Assembly (NCBI RefSeq): GCF_026151205.1
Contig: NC_087081.1
Location: 15,922,837-15,986,836, forward strand
Direction of reading: 5' to 3'
Source: Bolinopsis microptera
Taxonomy: Eukaryota; Ctenophora; Tentaculata; Lobata; Bolinopsidae
DNA length: 64,000 nucleotides
The notes under the pieces: generated by a model
Database searches by the model: none
Seen by the model: only the letters and a program-made list of their open reading frames with translations
What the model was told of the DNA's origin: nothing
Shown here: in pieces, positions 24,476 through 35,655 of the stretch
Layout: each line of letters begins with the position of its first letter
Numbering within the stretch: position 1 is the first letter of the stretch
Made by a program: the position numbers and the translations under genes

Positions 24476-24997
24476 TACCTGCCCAAATGATACGAAAAAT
24501 AGTAAAATTACTCGCTCCTGCTACAATTCATGATTAGTACCGTGATAGAAATTGTATAAATGTAATATTTCGCTCCACAATCGTCTGGGTACCCTGCTTA
24601 TCTCCCCATAAAACCTGTAAACTACCTCCTCTAACGAGCTATTCACTGTAACTTTTCCTGTCTGTGACGCTCTGTGTATCCAGAAAGTTGGTACTTCTGT
24701 CCTGTTGTTACCTGTATCTGGTTGTTATCAGGATTGAGCAACCCTTACCAAAACAATAATATTGTAGTATTATGCGAGTATAAGACAGAGTTGTCTGGAG
24801 ATATTGTAGAATGTAGTATGTCTTCTGCCACACCTATCGGAACCGCCCGTCAGTATCTTATTAAATCTTTATCTCGGATCAAGAGTTGGTGCAGTACCAT
24901 GTGCAGGTTCTTTCAAGAGCTGTAACGGCATCCCTACGTTACTTTTATTTATCAGTTCTCCTGTATGGACTACTTCAATTTAGAAGTCTTTTTGGAT

Positions 24998-25580
24998 CAG
25001 GGGTGTAGGAAGAGGGGGGCGGGGGCGACCGCCCCCTCCCATATAATCTGGAAAAGGGGTCAACTTTTTGGCCTCATTTGGCCTATTATCCTGAGATATG
25101 AGAGGTTCCTAGTTGTCGGTCACCGTGTCTAACTGCAGTCTAACTGCACAATAGTTGCCGATTTACAAAATTTCAGAAAACATTGCTAGTTACTCAATTC
25201 TGTGCCGTGTTCAGTGTCTTCAATTAAATTAGCAGGATACAATCCAGCTGTTGGCTGGCATGAACCAGAAATCTGATAATTTATATTACATAATATTCCG
25301 GTATTAAATGTCAGGATTCATCAGAAGTTCAGGAACCTAGCGATTATACAATTCGGATAACATTGCTGGCCGTTACTCTTATATGCTGTGTTCAGTATTT
25401 TGAATTTTCAATACCAGAATTTTTCAATGAACCAGAAATCTGTTAATTTATATAACATATTCTGATATTAAACGGGTTAGGAAGCTGATCTTGATAAAAT
25501 AACATCGTGATCCGGCGTGATCAATTAAATTATTTTAATTGAAGTACAATGGCTGCACCCCTGAATTTTTAACTTAATAA
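24998..25580. mobile_element. hAT-like MITE, older copy
   Basis: It starts CAGGGGTGTAGGAA at 24998 and shares blocks with the intact copy at 32450-32793 (ATCTGGAAAAGGGG, TTTTTGGCCTCATTTGGCC, TAACTGCAGTCTAACTGCA, GGCTGCACCCCTGA). The right end is not clear and the interior is longer and rearranged, so the right boundary is approximate. Confidence 0.55.
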
Positions 25581-26340
25581 AAGACGTATACAATTATATT
25601 AGGACATTTGTAATTTGATAAAATTAAATGTTTTGGTGTGTGAATTAAGGGGGGGGGGGGGGGGGCGCCAAATGGTCCGGGACCCCCTCAAAGTTCGGTC
25701 ACTGGTCCTAGTTTGTTGGTCAGCTGCTATCTCGAAATCAAGTTTCACAAATAAAAATACCCATTGTCCCCCCCCCCCCCCCCCCCCCCCTAAAGGTCTT
25801 TAAAACAAAACATATTACATGTCAGGATTCATCAAAAGTTCAGAAGCCTAGCGATTATAAAATTGAGATAACATAACTGATAACTCTTTTGTGCCGTGGG
25901 AGTAAATTAGCAGTTTGTCCCTTGTAGTCCAGGCCACATTTACATTACCTCATTGCTAGGGTTCATTCATTAAAGCAAATTTTCCAAGAATTGTTCCAGT
26001 TTCTCCCTCCTAGCATGTTGTACCCTCTTTGAGAGTGAGACCTATTACTGTAAGAATATTTTTCAAAATTTGCAGGACTTTTCCTTTGACTCTTAATTAA
26101 ATTGGCACAACAAAATCTTTCTGGATTTATCATTTCACATTGCTGAGTGGAGTTGGGTTAAAAACATATAAGAGATACGATGATTTAACTTGTAGAAGCT
26201 TTCAATAAACATGTGTTAATCGTCGTCAGCTGAATGTGATGTGGTGGACAATGCTTATATGTGATTGAGTGGTGTCAGGGATGGAGGGTGGGGGAGGTGT
26301 GGGTGGGAAAGTGAAAATTACAGTACAATGTCAATAAAAA
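25580..26340. other. Interval with G and C homopolymer runs, no gene
   Basis: There is a run of about 18 G near 25648 and a run of about 22 C near 25768. Words after them (TGTCAGGATTCATC, AGTTCAG) repeat words at 25.31-25.36 kb. The last part (26158-26340) resembles 37217-37390 and probably belongs to the terminal region of the Penelope-like relic on the minus strand. Confidence 0.45.
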
Positions 26341-26341
26341 T

Positions 26342-26735
26342 TTAGTCTTCTGTTGAGGTTGAGTAGGAAATGCCAGATGGTCTGGACTTCAAGGATTTGG
26401 CAATTTTAGGAAGAATGGGGTCCCAGAGGGAACTACATTTGGGTGCGCGGTCTGTTCTGTTCATAGCTGGTTGTCGTATTTGTATAGCTGCGTGTTCTGT
26501 GAGGTCTAGTTGGGTGCGTGAGGTGAGGGATTTGAGGACTTCGATGTTGTTCCAGGAGATGGTGTGGCCGGTGGTCAGGGCATGATGTGCAGGGGCTGAT
26601 TTGATTCTGTCTGTGGATTCGTCGATGGCGTTGTTGAGTCTGTAACATCGTTCGTGTTCTTTCATGCGGTGGACCAAGGGTCTGTAGGTCTGTCCGGCGT
26701 ATTTGGAGGGGCACTGTGAGCATTGCTAGATTTCA
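26342..26735 (-). pseudogene. Penelope-like element GIY-YIG endonuclease fragment
   Basis: On the minus strand the frame opens at about 26735 with SQCPSKYAGQTYRPLVHRMKEH. It continues through HHALTTGHTISWNN, EVLKSLTSRTQLDLTEHAAI and a final region rich in Ser/Thr. This fits the second half of the GIY-YIG nuclease that follows the RT in Penelope-like elements: the Gly-Gln-Thr then Arg, the spaced histidines and the Glu of the last helix. A stop lies just upstream and no RT precedes it. It is a truncated copy. A related 3' flank occurs at 37.2 kb. Confidence 0.65.
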
Positions 26736-26849
26736 ATTCTGGAAGCAAATTTCCTGAAACTTTTTTCGAGAGAATGCAATATGCATCCCTTTTTCGAACT
26801 ACATTTATTTCGTAAGAGCTGCTTGCAGATCCTAATATGCATTTAAAAT

Positions 26850-27268
26850 TTCGGACAAGTTTTTCACTTGTCCGAATTTTTCACGGACATAATTATTTAT
26901 ACTGATGACCGCCCAAAAATGTCCAAAAAACTGTAAACTTTTTTGGTGATTTTTCAATAAGTGTTTTACTCTTTTTCTGAACTCTAGAAAGTAACTGAGT
27001 GATTATATTTGTTCTAGTAATAGTATAACTAATAAACCAATATAGTAATCGGATACACACATATCTACGCATATGTATGGAGTCCATTTATTTCCATTAA
27101 TTTTTGTGTGTGTGTGTGTGTATGTGTGTCCATACTATGGACACACATACACACACACACACAAAAATTAATGGAAATAATTACCGGACTTTATTATTTA
27201 CGGACCTTACAGACATCATTTTCACGGACTTAATTATTCACGTTAAGCGTGATAATTATGACCGATAA
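26850..27268. mobile_element. pogo-related repeat, second copy with right end
   Basis: This shares CACGGACATAATTATT, CCGCCCAAAAATGTCC and TGATTTTTCAATAAGTG with 22811-23010. It ends with CACGGACTTAATTATTCACG and ACCGATAAGGTA near 27268, the inverted terminal motif. It contains the long inverted repeat at 27088-27180. Confidence 0.55.
27088..27180. repeat. Near-perfect inverted repeat, 45-47 bp arms with a TG/CA core
   Basis: The left arm reads from ATTTCCATTAATTTTTG into (TG)n and GTGTCCATA. After one C the right arm is its reverse complement, differing only by one dinucleotide in the TG/CA run. It would form a long hairpin if single-stranded. Confidence 0.85.
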
Positions 27269-27632
27269 GGTAATTAATTTTTTGTAATTGGAATTTTCCA
27301 ATCATTGAACCCCAATGACAATTTCAATTTTTTCAATTACACTTTCCATTTAAAAGTAGTAAATTACGTATGTATGACAGTCTGTATGTTTAGTTAGACT
27401 TTTTAAGTTTCAATTCTTTTGTCTTTTTTCAATTCCTAAAAAGTTGATTGAGACAGATATTGGTTTAAACCACTGTGAACATCACAGTTTACGACAGTTG
27501 AAACATACAAGATTTATAAGTCTAAGTTATTGAGCTCCAGCAGAAACATTTTTATTTGCTTCGAAATTTACCAAGAAATACTAATAATCATTTAACGAAC
27601 AATATTTAATGGTATTGACATAACTACAGAGA

Positions 27633-29507
27633 ATGATGATGCTCTCCCTGCTCGTGTACCTGGTGTTAGCATATCACTCTGCTCAAGCCACCACTTATTC
27701 CGACCAAATGGAAGGACTGAGATTTGCCGATGACGGATACATCCAATTCAGTCCGGATATGAGTCCTTTTGTCAACAAAATGTCGGTTTGTAGCTGGATA
27801 CGTTATCTCGGATCAAACCAATATCCTCAGATATTAAACTACGGGAGTAATCAAGTTCGTTTTCAAAGCAATGGTGATCACAACTGCGCGTCTAATTACT
27901 GCTATTTGCAAGTAGGAAGCAAACTAACAGTGCCTAAAGGACAGTGGTTTCATGGATGTTTAACTTACAGCACTGCCTCCCGGTCCATTCGGTACTACGC
28001 TGACGGTGCACTTTTAGGGACAGCGCAGACATCAGCAGGCAATGTTATTTCAACCGGAGGAATATTCGTATTGGGGAGTCATTCAGGCAATCATCATACT
28101 AGCGCTTACGCATTTGGTGGAGAGATGCTACAGCTCAACGTCTACGCAAAGGAGCTGTCTGGAGAAGAAATCAAAAGAATGGCTGACGCTGGTATATGTT
28201 CTACTATAGAAAATGAGAATGAGGACGTGCGTGTTCTGAAATGGGAGGACATGTTAAAGAAGAGTAGAACAGGAACCGTTACAGAATTCAGTATCATTGA
28301 TCAATGTTTATCCCAAATATTGTCACGTCTTGAGGAGGCTGAACGTAAGGTGAACGAGACAGAAACGCAGCTCTCGGCCACTAAGCATTTATTGGCAGAA
28401 TGTCAGCAGTCTTTGGAGGAATCCGAGCAGACATTAGAGGAAACAGTTAAGGAAAAAGAGGTCATTGAGCAGACCCTGAACCAGACACAAACAAAGCTAA
28501 ACTCTACGGAACTACAGCTGGAAAATGTATCTACAAACTTGAACAGAACAGCTGACGATCTTCAAACGGCCCTGAAACAGTTGGAGCAATGCAACCAGAC
28601 CAGTCAAAGTTGGGATTGGGATCTTTTCTCCCAGGACACCTACGTGAACACGACAATCTCTTTAGAAGTTGCTGAGCGGCTTCGTTCTAGCTGGGACAAC
28701 ATAGCTGGTATAATATTAAATCATGATTTTATTACTCAAACAACTTAATATTTGTAAACAAATTTGACCATCATTGCATATGGTGTTTCAAAAATTTTTA
28801 ATTTTGATAAATATTTTAAAAATATTCTCTGTGCGTCATATCATGAACTATGCTGAGAATCTTTATCCTTTTAATATAACATATAAAACCTGAAACTTTT
28901 ATTGTTCATCTCAATCGCTTAAAGGAAGATCAAGATTATAAATCAATTCACTCTGGCATATTTATTTAAATAAACTGGCATATTTCAGAGATGATGATCG
29001 GGTTCACGATAACCGACCAGTTCATCACGTTTCTAAAGCACATTGACACTGAGGAAAGACCGTGGACAATGCTACATACCAAACGGTACCTAAACAAGGT
29101 GTTCACAAGAGAAGATGCTAACTCACTCATCACCATGTGGGACGGAATTAGCGGTAATTTAGTAATCATCAGTTAAAATAAATATTATATTAATTTTATA
29201 TTAATCATAAGTAAAACTAAACATGTGACATTTCTATAATTCTTATTTCTTAGTACAAATTTTGGGGGTTTAGTAAATTTTGTTGATGTTAGTAATAGTT
29301 GGTTATTAACTCTAGGGTGGAGCTGCACGTGTGCGCGGCTTTGTTGGTTATTGACTATTTAAAATGGTCGGGTTAAATATTTTCAGACCCAGGATACTGT
29401 TATTTAATGGCACAATCTTTATATTTTCAGGGAGTCTTGTCGGTGTTACGATGACGAGGGAAACGGTGGAACTCTTGAAGTACATCACCAAAAATTGCAC
29501 TGACTAA
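27633..29507 (+). CDS. Secreted LamG-like (concanavalin A-like) protein with coiled coil, three exons
   Basis: Exons 27633-28707, 28989-29153 and 29431-29507 (stop TAA) join in phase to 438 aa. Residues 1-19 form a signal peptide (MMMLSLLVYLVLAYHSAQA). Residues about 25-200 look like a laminin-G/pentraxin-type jelly roll (MSVCSWIRYLG, WFHGCLTYSTASRSIRYYADG, FGGEMLQLNVYAKELSGEEI). About 215-330 is a heptad-rich coiled coil (LEEAERKVNETETQL onward) with many N-x-S/T sites. The C-terminal exons (FTITDQFITFLKHIDTEERPW and after) are unrecognised. Extracellular carbohydrate or matrix binding and oligomerisation are inferred from the domains. The first ATG of three in a row was taken. A likely polyadenylation signal lies near 29873. 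A broken paralogue sits 6.6 kb downstream in the same orientation, with similar sequence starting about 45 bp upstream of the ATG, so the copy arose by tandem duplication. Confidence 0.82.
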
Positions 29508-30630
29508 GCTTGACCTGCACTACTCACCAAGTCAAGGACATGACTTCACAATAAGAAGGACGAATGTTTCTTTTAGGCATGAACAATGACATTTCCAATT
29601 TTCCATACTTAAAATTTTCTGATTTAAAATGGCTCTTCATCAGTCAATTGTTTCCATCTGTGCAAGCATGTTCTACTATTGAAGAGTTGATTTGATTAAT
29701 CATTAATCTATTAATCGTTAGCAGATCAATAACTTTTAATTCTTTTGCTTGAAAAATCGGATCTTAGTAATTTTTCTGCAATTTATGTAATTATTTAGTT
29801 GTGTTCTCAAACTCTTTTGAAAATTTAGGTTTTTCAATTGTATAATCACGTTTTGGCAATTATTGTGAGCGGAATAAACGAAAAGGCAAAAAAGTTCAAC
29901 TAACGGTCTTGACAGCTCTAATTAATTAATTACACAGAATTACCTCAGTTTAAGTTCAAAGCATCTTTTAAAAAGTGTGTAATGCAACGCAAAGGGAAAG
30001 TTGAGTAAATAAAGTTCTAGTTCTACACAGAGATTGAAAATGTTTCAGTCTCCAGAAATGATAAATTTCGAATTATTATTGTTACCCAACTTTAAAACCA
30101 TAAACTGGATAAGAATAAAACTATGTATTTGTACGTCTTGTAGTATAGCGATCATTTAATGATTTGATGATTTGAAACTTTTCAAAAATATGAAAACAGC
30201 AAATCGAACAAACATATAAAATGGGCCGAAATGTATTTATATATTGTAATTGCTAAAAAGTCTGGGTCAGTGATACAAGTACCGAGGACTACTTTCAAAA
30301 CAAGAGTTTTCTGGCTGCCCAAATAGTCTTAGTGACATCACGTCTTCCACCTAGGAATAGGATAAAGAAATGTGAGAAGTTTAAAAACAATCGACAAAAC
30401 AGTGTAGGCCTTACACTGTGCTTTCAGCAATACTCACTCATAGTATGTAACCATAATATTAATTGTCTATAAAATACAGATAGCATACGAAAACTCTTAA
30501 GATACTCATAGTATTATAGTCATACATAATATCTGATCAGTGTCCTAGACACATGAATTATTTAATGTTGCCCTCTTATCATGGCTACAGACCTTTCCGT
30601 ACTGGATCGAGTGGTCGAGGTGAGTTTGTT
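29508..30630. other. 3' UTR and intergenic spacer
   Basis: AT-rich. AATAAA near 29873 could end the LamG transcript. Nothing else could be supported. Confidence 0.4.
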
Positions 30631-31070
30631 AAGCCCTCTTCTTCTTCAGGTCAGTGACCCGATGCTTCCTTGCTGCACACTCTTCATTTGATTTATCAGG
30701 ACGGGTCCATACATCTTTTTGGGTCTCAACTAGCCTCAGCCTCCCTGTTTTCATCAGAATCTGACAAACTGAAGTTTAGCTCGGTACAGTGACTTTCATT
30801 GATCGGATAGCTGTACTTGGCCTCTTCCAGCCGACTCTTGTCACTTCGAAATGAGGTTTCTCCCTTATCGCCTTCAAAACAGCGGTTACCAAAGCTGGGA
30901 GCTGTTCTTCTTCTTCTTCTTTCAACCCAAACAGAGCCAGTCCTGTCCTTCTCTGCAGCTCTTTGGTGCCTCCTTTAACGTTTTACTGCTGCAGACTGTA
31001 AGTGTAACATTTTTTGTTCTTTTGTACAGCTGCACTGCAGTAGCTCTGAATTCCTGAGTCCACTGTCATC
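30631..31070 (-). pseudogene. Decayed LINE ORF1-like relic
   Basis: Minus-strand frames, interrupted, read KALKMTVDSGIQSYC, then KELQRRTGLALFGLKEEEEE, KPHFEVTRVGWKRPSTA and, in another frame, RLVETQKDVWTRPDKSNEEC, ending LKKKRA and a stop. The order (coiled region, short basic segment, then a PDKSxEEC-like tail) is reminiscent of RRM-type ORF1 proteins of non-LTR elements. Several frame changes and stops make it a relic. The class is uncertain. Confidence 0.35.
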
Positions 31071-32440
31071 TTCAGCGCTTTAATCTTTTCTTTCTTTGAT
31101 ATGTGTGAAAAATAAGGAAATATTTTCAAATTATTGAATTTTAACTATTCTAATCATACGCTCAGACGTTACTTACCATGTACCAAGGCATAGGAATTAC
31201 GTCAGCTAGTGCGATGATTGCGAGCATATCCATGTCTAAATCATAGTCGTTGGCAGAGGCAAGATTTAAGTGCGGCTAATCTGGCGAATAATGCGGTTCG
31301 AAGGCGATTATTTGCTAGTCTATGTAATAGGCGTCAAGAGTTGGCACAAAATTCGTTCTCTCTGATTTTGATGTATTTTCTCAGAGCTGAGTCCGAGGGC
31401 TGAATTTGACCCAATAGTTTAATCTTCCAGCTCAAACTTTTGAAGCTGGTGTAGGCTATTCCTCATCACACCGAGACCAATAGAATGGATATAATTAGTT
31501 AGTGGACAATAGTCATGGTGATAGGTCAAGAAAGTCTTGACTGACTCCGAAACACTAAGAATTAGTTAAACTTATAGAGAGTGTTCACATATTACATCAG
31601 CAAGTGTTTTGTCACTTTTACCCCCCCCCCCCCCCCTCCATGAGCAACTGTCAGAATTAAGCGACCCCCCCCCCCCCCCTCATAATTAAGTAATTACGAC
31701 AGCATTTACCAGACCCCCCTCCCTGCACGGTACAATCTGGCGAATAATGCGGCGCGAGGGCAGCGATTATTTGCTAGTCAATGTAATAAAGTAATAAGTG
31801 CCAAGAGTTGGCACAGAAATCTTTCTTTTCGATTTTGATGCATTTTCTCCGAGGGCTGAATTTGAGTTTTGACGACATACCCAATTGTTAAATCTTCCAG
31901 CTCAAACTTTAAAGCTAGTGTAGACTATCCCTCATCGTATATACGTTGGTATAATTAGTTGGTGGACAATAGTGGTGATAGGTCAACAAACTCTGTCCTA
32001 GTAGCCCCTATAATGCCATTGGTCATGATGCGATGAGGGAAAGTCTTGACTGAGTCCAAAACACAAAGACGTGATGAGGGCGGTAGTAAACTGACCACAT
32101 TTATACTTAATAAACCATATCATTAATTATAATTTAGTATTATACTTATTTTTTGTTTTTCACGTTTTCAGTACCTACACCTTCAGAATAGAGTACGATT
32201 ACTAATTTTTCGTTCTAATCCAACTGATGGTAGCTCTAGAGCTGGGGATGAGTTTCAAAAGATGCCCGCGTCATAAGAGTCTGGGTTGCTGGACTGACGA
32301 ACCTTTAAAAGCAAAGGCAACATTTAAGTCAAAAGTGTGTTCCCACACTTGCCTAATATTGTTTGAAAGTAGGTCACTTTTCTTGCCAAATATGAGTGTG
32401 GCCTCAGATCGGATTTGTGAGAAAAATTGTGGAAAACGAC
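31071..32440. other. Intergenic interval with C-runs and a diverged local duplication
   Basis: Poly-C tracts lie at about 31621-31636 and 31666-31678. The segment from about 31265 (GGCGAATAATGCGG, TATTTGCTAGTC, GGCGTCAAGAGTTGGCAC) is repeated in diverged form from about 31737. No gene seen. Confidence 0.5.
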
Positions 32441-32449
32441 TGTTAGTAT

Positions 32450-32793
32450 CAGGGGTGCGGGTGTAGTAAGAGAAGGGGCAGGGGGGGGGGGAGCGACCGC
32501 CCCCCATGAAATCTGGAAAAGGGGCGAAAAGGGGCCTACTTTTTGGCCTCATTTGGCCTATCCTGTCTAACTGCAGTCTAACTGCACGATAACATTGCAG
32601 CTATAGTTACTCTTCTGTGATCAATTATTTTAATTGAAGTACAACGGCTGCACCCCTGACTTTTTAGCTTAAGATAAGAAACGTATATATTAGGACAATT
32701 GAAATTTGATAAAATTTAAAGTTTTGGCGTGCTAAATTTGAAAAACTGTAAGATTTTGGCCCCCTCATGAAGAAAATCATTCCTACACCCCTG
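32450..32793. mobile_element. hAT-type MITE with 8-bp target duplication
   Basis: It begins CAGGGGTGCGGGTGTAG at 32450 and ends CATTCCTACACCCCTG at 32793. GTTAGTAT flanks both sides (32442-32449 and 32794-32801). It is related to the copy at 24998. Only about 344 bp, with no coding capacity. Confidence 0.85.
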
Positions 32794-33046
32794 GTTAGTA
32801 TGAATATGTGCGGGAAATGGCTACCTTATTAACCTAGGTGCGTTTCCGCACCCGCCGCACTTAAATGTCGCTTCTGCAGCAGTTGTTGGGCCTGAAAATA
32901 ATACATGTTATGGTTATTATTGCATTTTTAATAGAGAATACTTGAATACTGTACTGGATCGAAGAGTGTGGTAGGTCTGGTCTCTGGATTTGATGGATAG
33001 GTGGCAGTATGTTATAAGCCCACTGTCTTGATCATTTTATAATTTA

Positions 33047-33159
33047 CCTTATCGAACGTACTTATTTGCGTGAACGGAGATAATTTTGAACGGACATTAA
33101 AATGAAGGCTGCAGCTTCCAGCTTCCAATTAATGTCCGTTCAATAAAAGTCCGACAAGG
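33047..33159. mobile_element. Short pogo-related MITE
   Basis: It runs from CCTTATCGAACG at 33047 to CCGACAAGG at 33159 between TA dinucleotides. Inside are the family words GAACGGACATTAA and AATGTCCGTTCA in inverted order. It is a minimal copy of the element at 42.1-43 kb. Confidence 0.7.
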
Positions 33160-33411
33160 TAGTTAAATCACATAGTACAAAGTATAAACTTGTATCTTTT
33201 ATAGTTTTCAATAAAAATTTTGATTCGACGGATGTAATTTAAAACAAACACTTTTCCTCAAGTTATTTCTAAAGTCGGATGCTCTTATTAAAGCTTTTTG
33301 ACTCAACAACATTCGTTCTGTAACGTAAAAAGTTTACGTTAGCCTTTGCCTTGCTTTCTTTACTTTAGAATATTAAATACTATATTGATATGGACCCTTA
33401 TACCCACAATC

Positions 33412-33522
33412 CTGGTTATCTGGATTCTGGTTACTAAGCTGGTTGCCTGGTTACTAAGCTGGTTACCTGGTCACTAAGCCGGCTACCTGGTTACTAAGTT
33501 GGATACCTGGTTACTAAGCCAT
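33412..33522. repeat. 20-bp minisatellite
   Basis: About five imperfect copies of CTGGTTACTAAGCTGGTTAC with TCACTAAGCCGGCTAC variants. Confidence 0.85.
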
Positions 33523-34220
33523 GAACTCGGAGAGAGGGCTTATCACCGAGGCTCTCTAAGCAAACTAGCATGAAATGAAGCGGGATTGATTTTATGGAAC
33601 TTTTATGTGATCACAGCTGTTTGTACTGTGTATACTGTATGGTGTATATGTGGAAACACACACAAAATGTAACTTTGCGAATTTTGACATCAAGCCACAT
33701 CAAACATATTTTGACGCGGATACAAATTTGTCAATATACCAAAAAATACTACCTTAAGGCCAATAAATTTGGATCACATAAATTTGGTTAACATAATTTT
33801 AGTCACAAATTTCACAATTTTTTTGTCTACAACAATTTTAGTCACATTTTTTGACTTTTCGAGACCATTTTCCATTCCATTCATTTTATTTTTCCATTAT
33901 TTATTTAGTTTTTTTTTTTCTTCGATTCCGCACATAAAGTTGTAATTTGAAGTTTAACGTCAGATGGGAAGTAATTGTGAATGTGAAAGCATACAAGCAG
34001 TGGATTACAAGTGCAACGTGTAATACAGAATACTCATAATGTAAGCTCAATAATATTAACAATTCAAGCTCAATAATATTCATGTCATATAATGCTCTAC
34101 TAAAATTTTGGTCTGCTTTTAAATTAGTCACCGAACATTTAGTCTCAATAAATTTGGTTTACAACAATTTTAGTCAATATTTTGACTAAATTTATGGAAG
34201 ACTAAATTTGTCATTCTCAA
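33523..34220. other. AT-rich interval upstream of the LamG pseudogene
   Basis: Repeated TTTAGTCACA/ATTTTAGTCAATA words with TTTGGTTAACATAA. No supported gene. Similarity to the upstream region of the intact LamG gene begins at about 34225. Confidence 0.4.
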
Positions 34221-34276
34221 GGTAATAATCATTTAACGAACAATATAATTTAATGATATTGACAGAACTACAGAGA

Positions 34277-34900
34277 ATGATGATCCTCTCCCTGCTCGTG
34301 TACCTGGTGTTAGCATTTCACTCTCTTAAAGCTATCAGTTATTCCAACCAAATGAAAGGACTGAAATTTGCCAATGGCGGAGGCTCATACATAAGTACAT
34401 ACGGTTTAGCTCAGACATGAGCCCCTTTGCCAACAAAATGTCGGTTTGCAGCTGGGTACGAGACATTGGATCGGGCACATGGCCTATAATTTTTAGTTAC
34501 GGCGCTGATATAGTGCGATATGAAAGTAGCGGGCGTTACAACTGTGCAACCAAATGTCATCTGGACGTTAGAAGCAAGCTCTCGGTGTCTAAAGGAACGT
34601 GGTTCCATGCTTGTTTGACTTTTAGCACTTCCTCCCGCTCCATGAGATACTACGCTGACGGTGCACTTTTAGGTACGTTACAGACACCTGGCAGCACTAT
34701 TCCAACTGGCCATAGCTTCACATTGGGAAACGGTGATAGCTATCTCACCCGATCCGATCATGCATTTGGTGGAGAGATGTTTCAGCTCAACGTCTACGCA
34801 AAGGAACTGTCTGGAGAAGAAATCAAAAGAATGGCTGACGCTGGTATGTGTTCTACTAAAGAAAATGAGAATGAGGACGTGCGTGTTCTGAAATGGGAGG
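34277..34900 (+). pseudogene. LamG-like paralogue, frameshifted and truncated by a transposable element
   Basis: It starts MMILSLLVYLVLAFHS like the intact gene at 27633 and follows it closely through the LamG domain (MSVCSW, WFHACLTFSTSSRSMRYYADG, YAKELSGEEIKRMADAG, VRVLKWE). A net 14-nt insertion near 34380 shifts the frame, giving a stop at 34418-34420. The rest of the domain is open only from a downstream ATG at 34417, which has no signal peptide. At 34901 the coding sequence stops abruptly at an inserted element, and the coiled-coil part is not found beyond it. Tandem duplication followed by decay is the simplest reading. A short secreted LamG protein is unlikely. Confidence 0.8.
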
Positions 34901-35275
34901 GGTCATACATCAGTGTACCGACGGCAGTACGGCGGCAGTACGGCGGCAGCACGGCGGCAGTACGGCGGCAGTACGGCGGCAGTACGGCGGCAGCACGGCG
35001 GCAGTACGGTGGCAGTACGGCGGCATTACGGCGGCAGTACGGCGGCAGTGCCACGGCAGTATAGTGACAACACTTATATCAGACTTTTGATCCAATTATT
35101 TCATGAGTTTGATGATTAGTTCACATTGATTTGTCAATTCAAGAGACGATTTTGATGATTTGTCAATTAAAAACATATTTGGATAAATCAATATTAGTTG
35201 TAACATGTAAATAAGTTCATACAATATCATTATAAATCAGTAACTGTCACCCTGGAGCAATAAACTAATTTACAT

Positions 35276-35545
35276 TTAGAGAATCTTTCCAGCAGCAATT
35301 GCGAGTCGTTTCTTCTCCAGAAAGTCACTCTGCTTGAGGATAGCCCCACATCGGTCAGAGAGAATCTGCTGGTTGATCCTGTCAGTCCGCTCCTCCTTGA
35401 GAATCTGTTTGATGAGACTGGCGAATCGTGGTCTATCAAGGATAATCAGCTCTGCTATCTTCTTCTTGCGGTAGAAGGATCTTTCAGGGGTTCGTTTCTG
35501 TTTCAGGGGACGAGATCTCTTTCGTGTTGGGGTAGCCAGTGTTCC
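35276..35545 (-). pseudogene. C-terminal remnant of an unknown basic protein in the inverted-repeat element
   Basis: On the minus strand an open frame of about 89 codons without a start reads ATPTRKRSRPLKQKRTP, YRKKKIAELIILDRPRF, LIKQILKEERTDRINQQ, LEKKRLAIAAGKIL and stops at 35276-35278, nine bases before the left inverted repeat. It is Lys/Arg-rich and predicted helical. I do not recognise it. It meets the oppositely directed remnant at about 35545, consistent with an internal deletion junction. Confidence 0.45.
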
Positions 35546-35655
35546 TCAAAAAGATCGACAACATGGTTAACGCAGGAGCTTCTCTAGATGACGCTGTGAG
35601 TTACATGGGTATCACATCAGAGAAATACAAAAGATACCAGAAATACCTGCAATGA
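35545..35655 (+). pseudogene. C-terminal remnant of a second unknown protein in the inverted-repeat element
   Basis: An open frame without its own upstream part reads LKKIDNMVNAGASLDDAVSYMG, then SEKYKRYQKYLQ and TGA at 35653-35655, about 18 bases before the right inverted repeat. Two short helices around a Gly-Ala-Ser turn are likely. No family is recognised. Confidence 0.4.

Noticed and set aside
30581-30619. ATG exon with a good GTGAGT donor (MATDLSVLDRVVE)
   Set aside because: No downstream exon in phase was found, and the adjoining sequence reads better as a minus-strand LINE relic.
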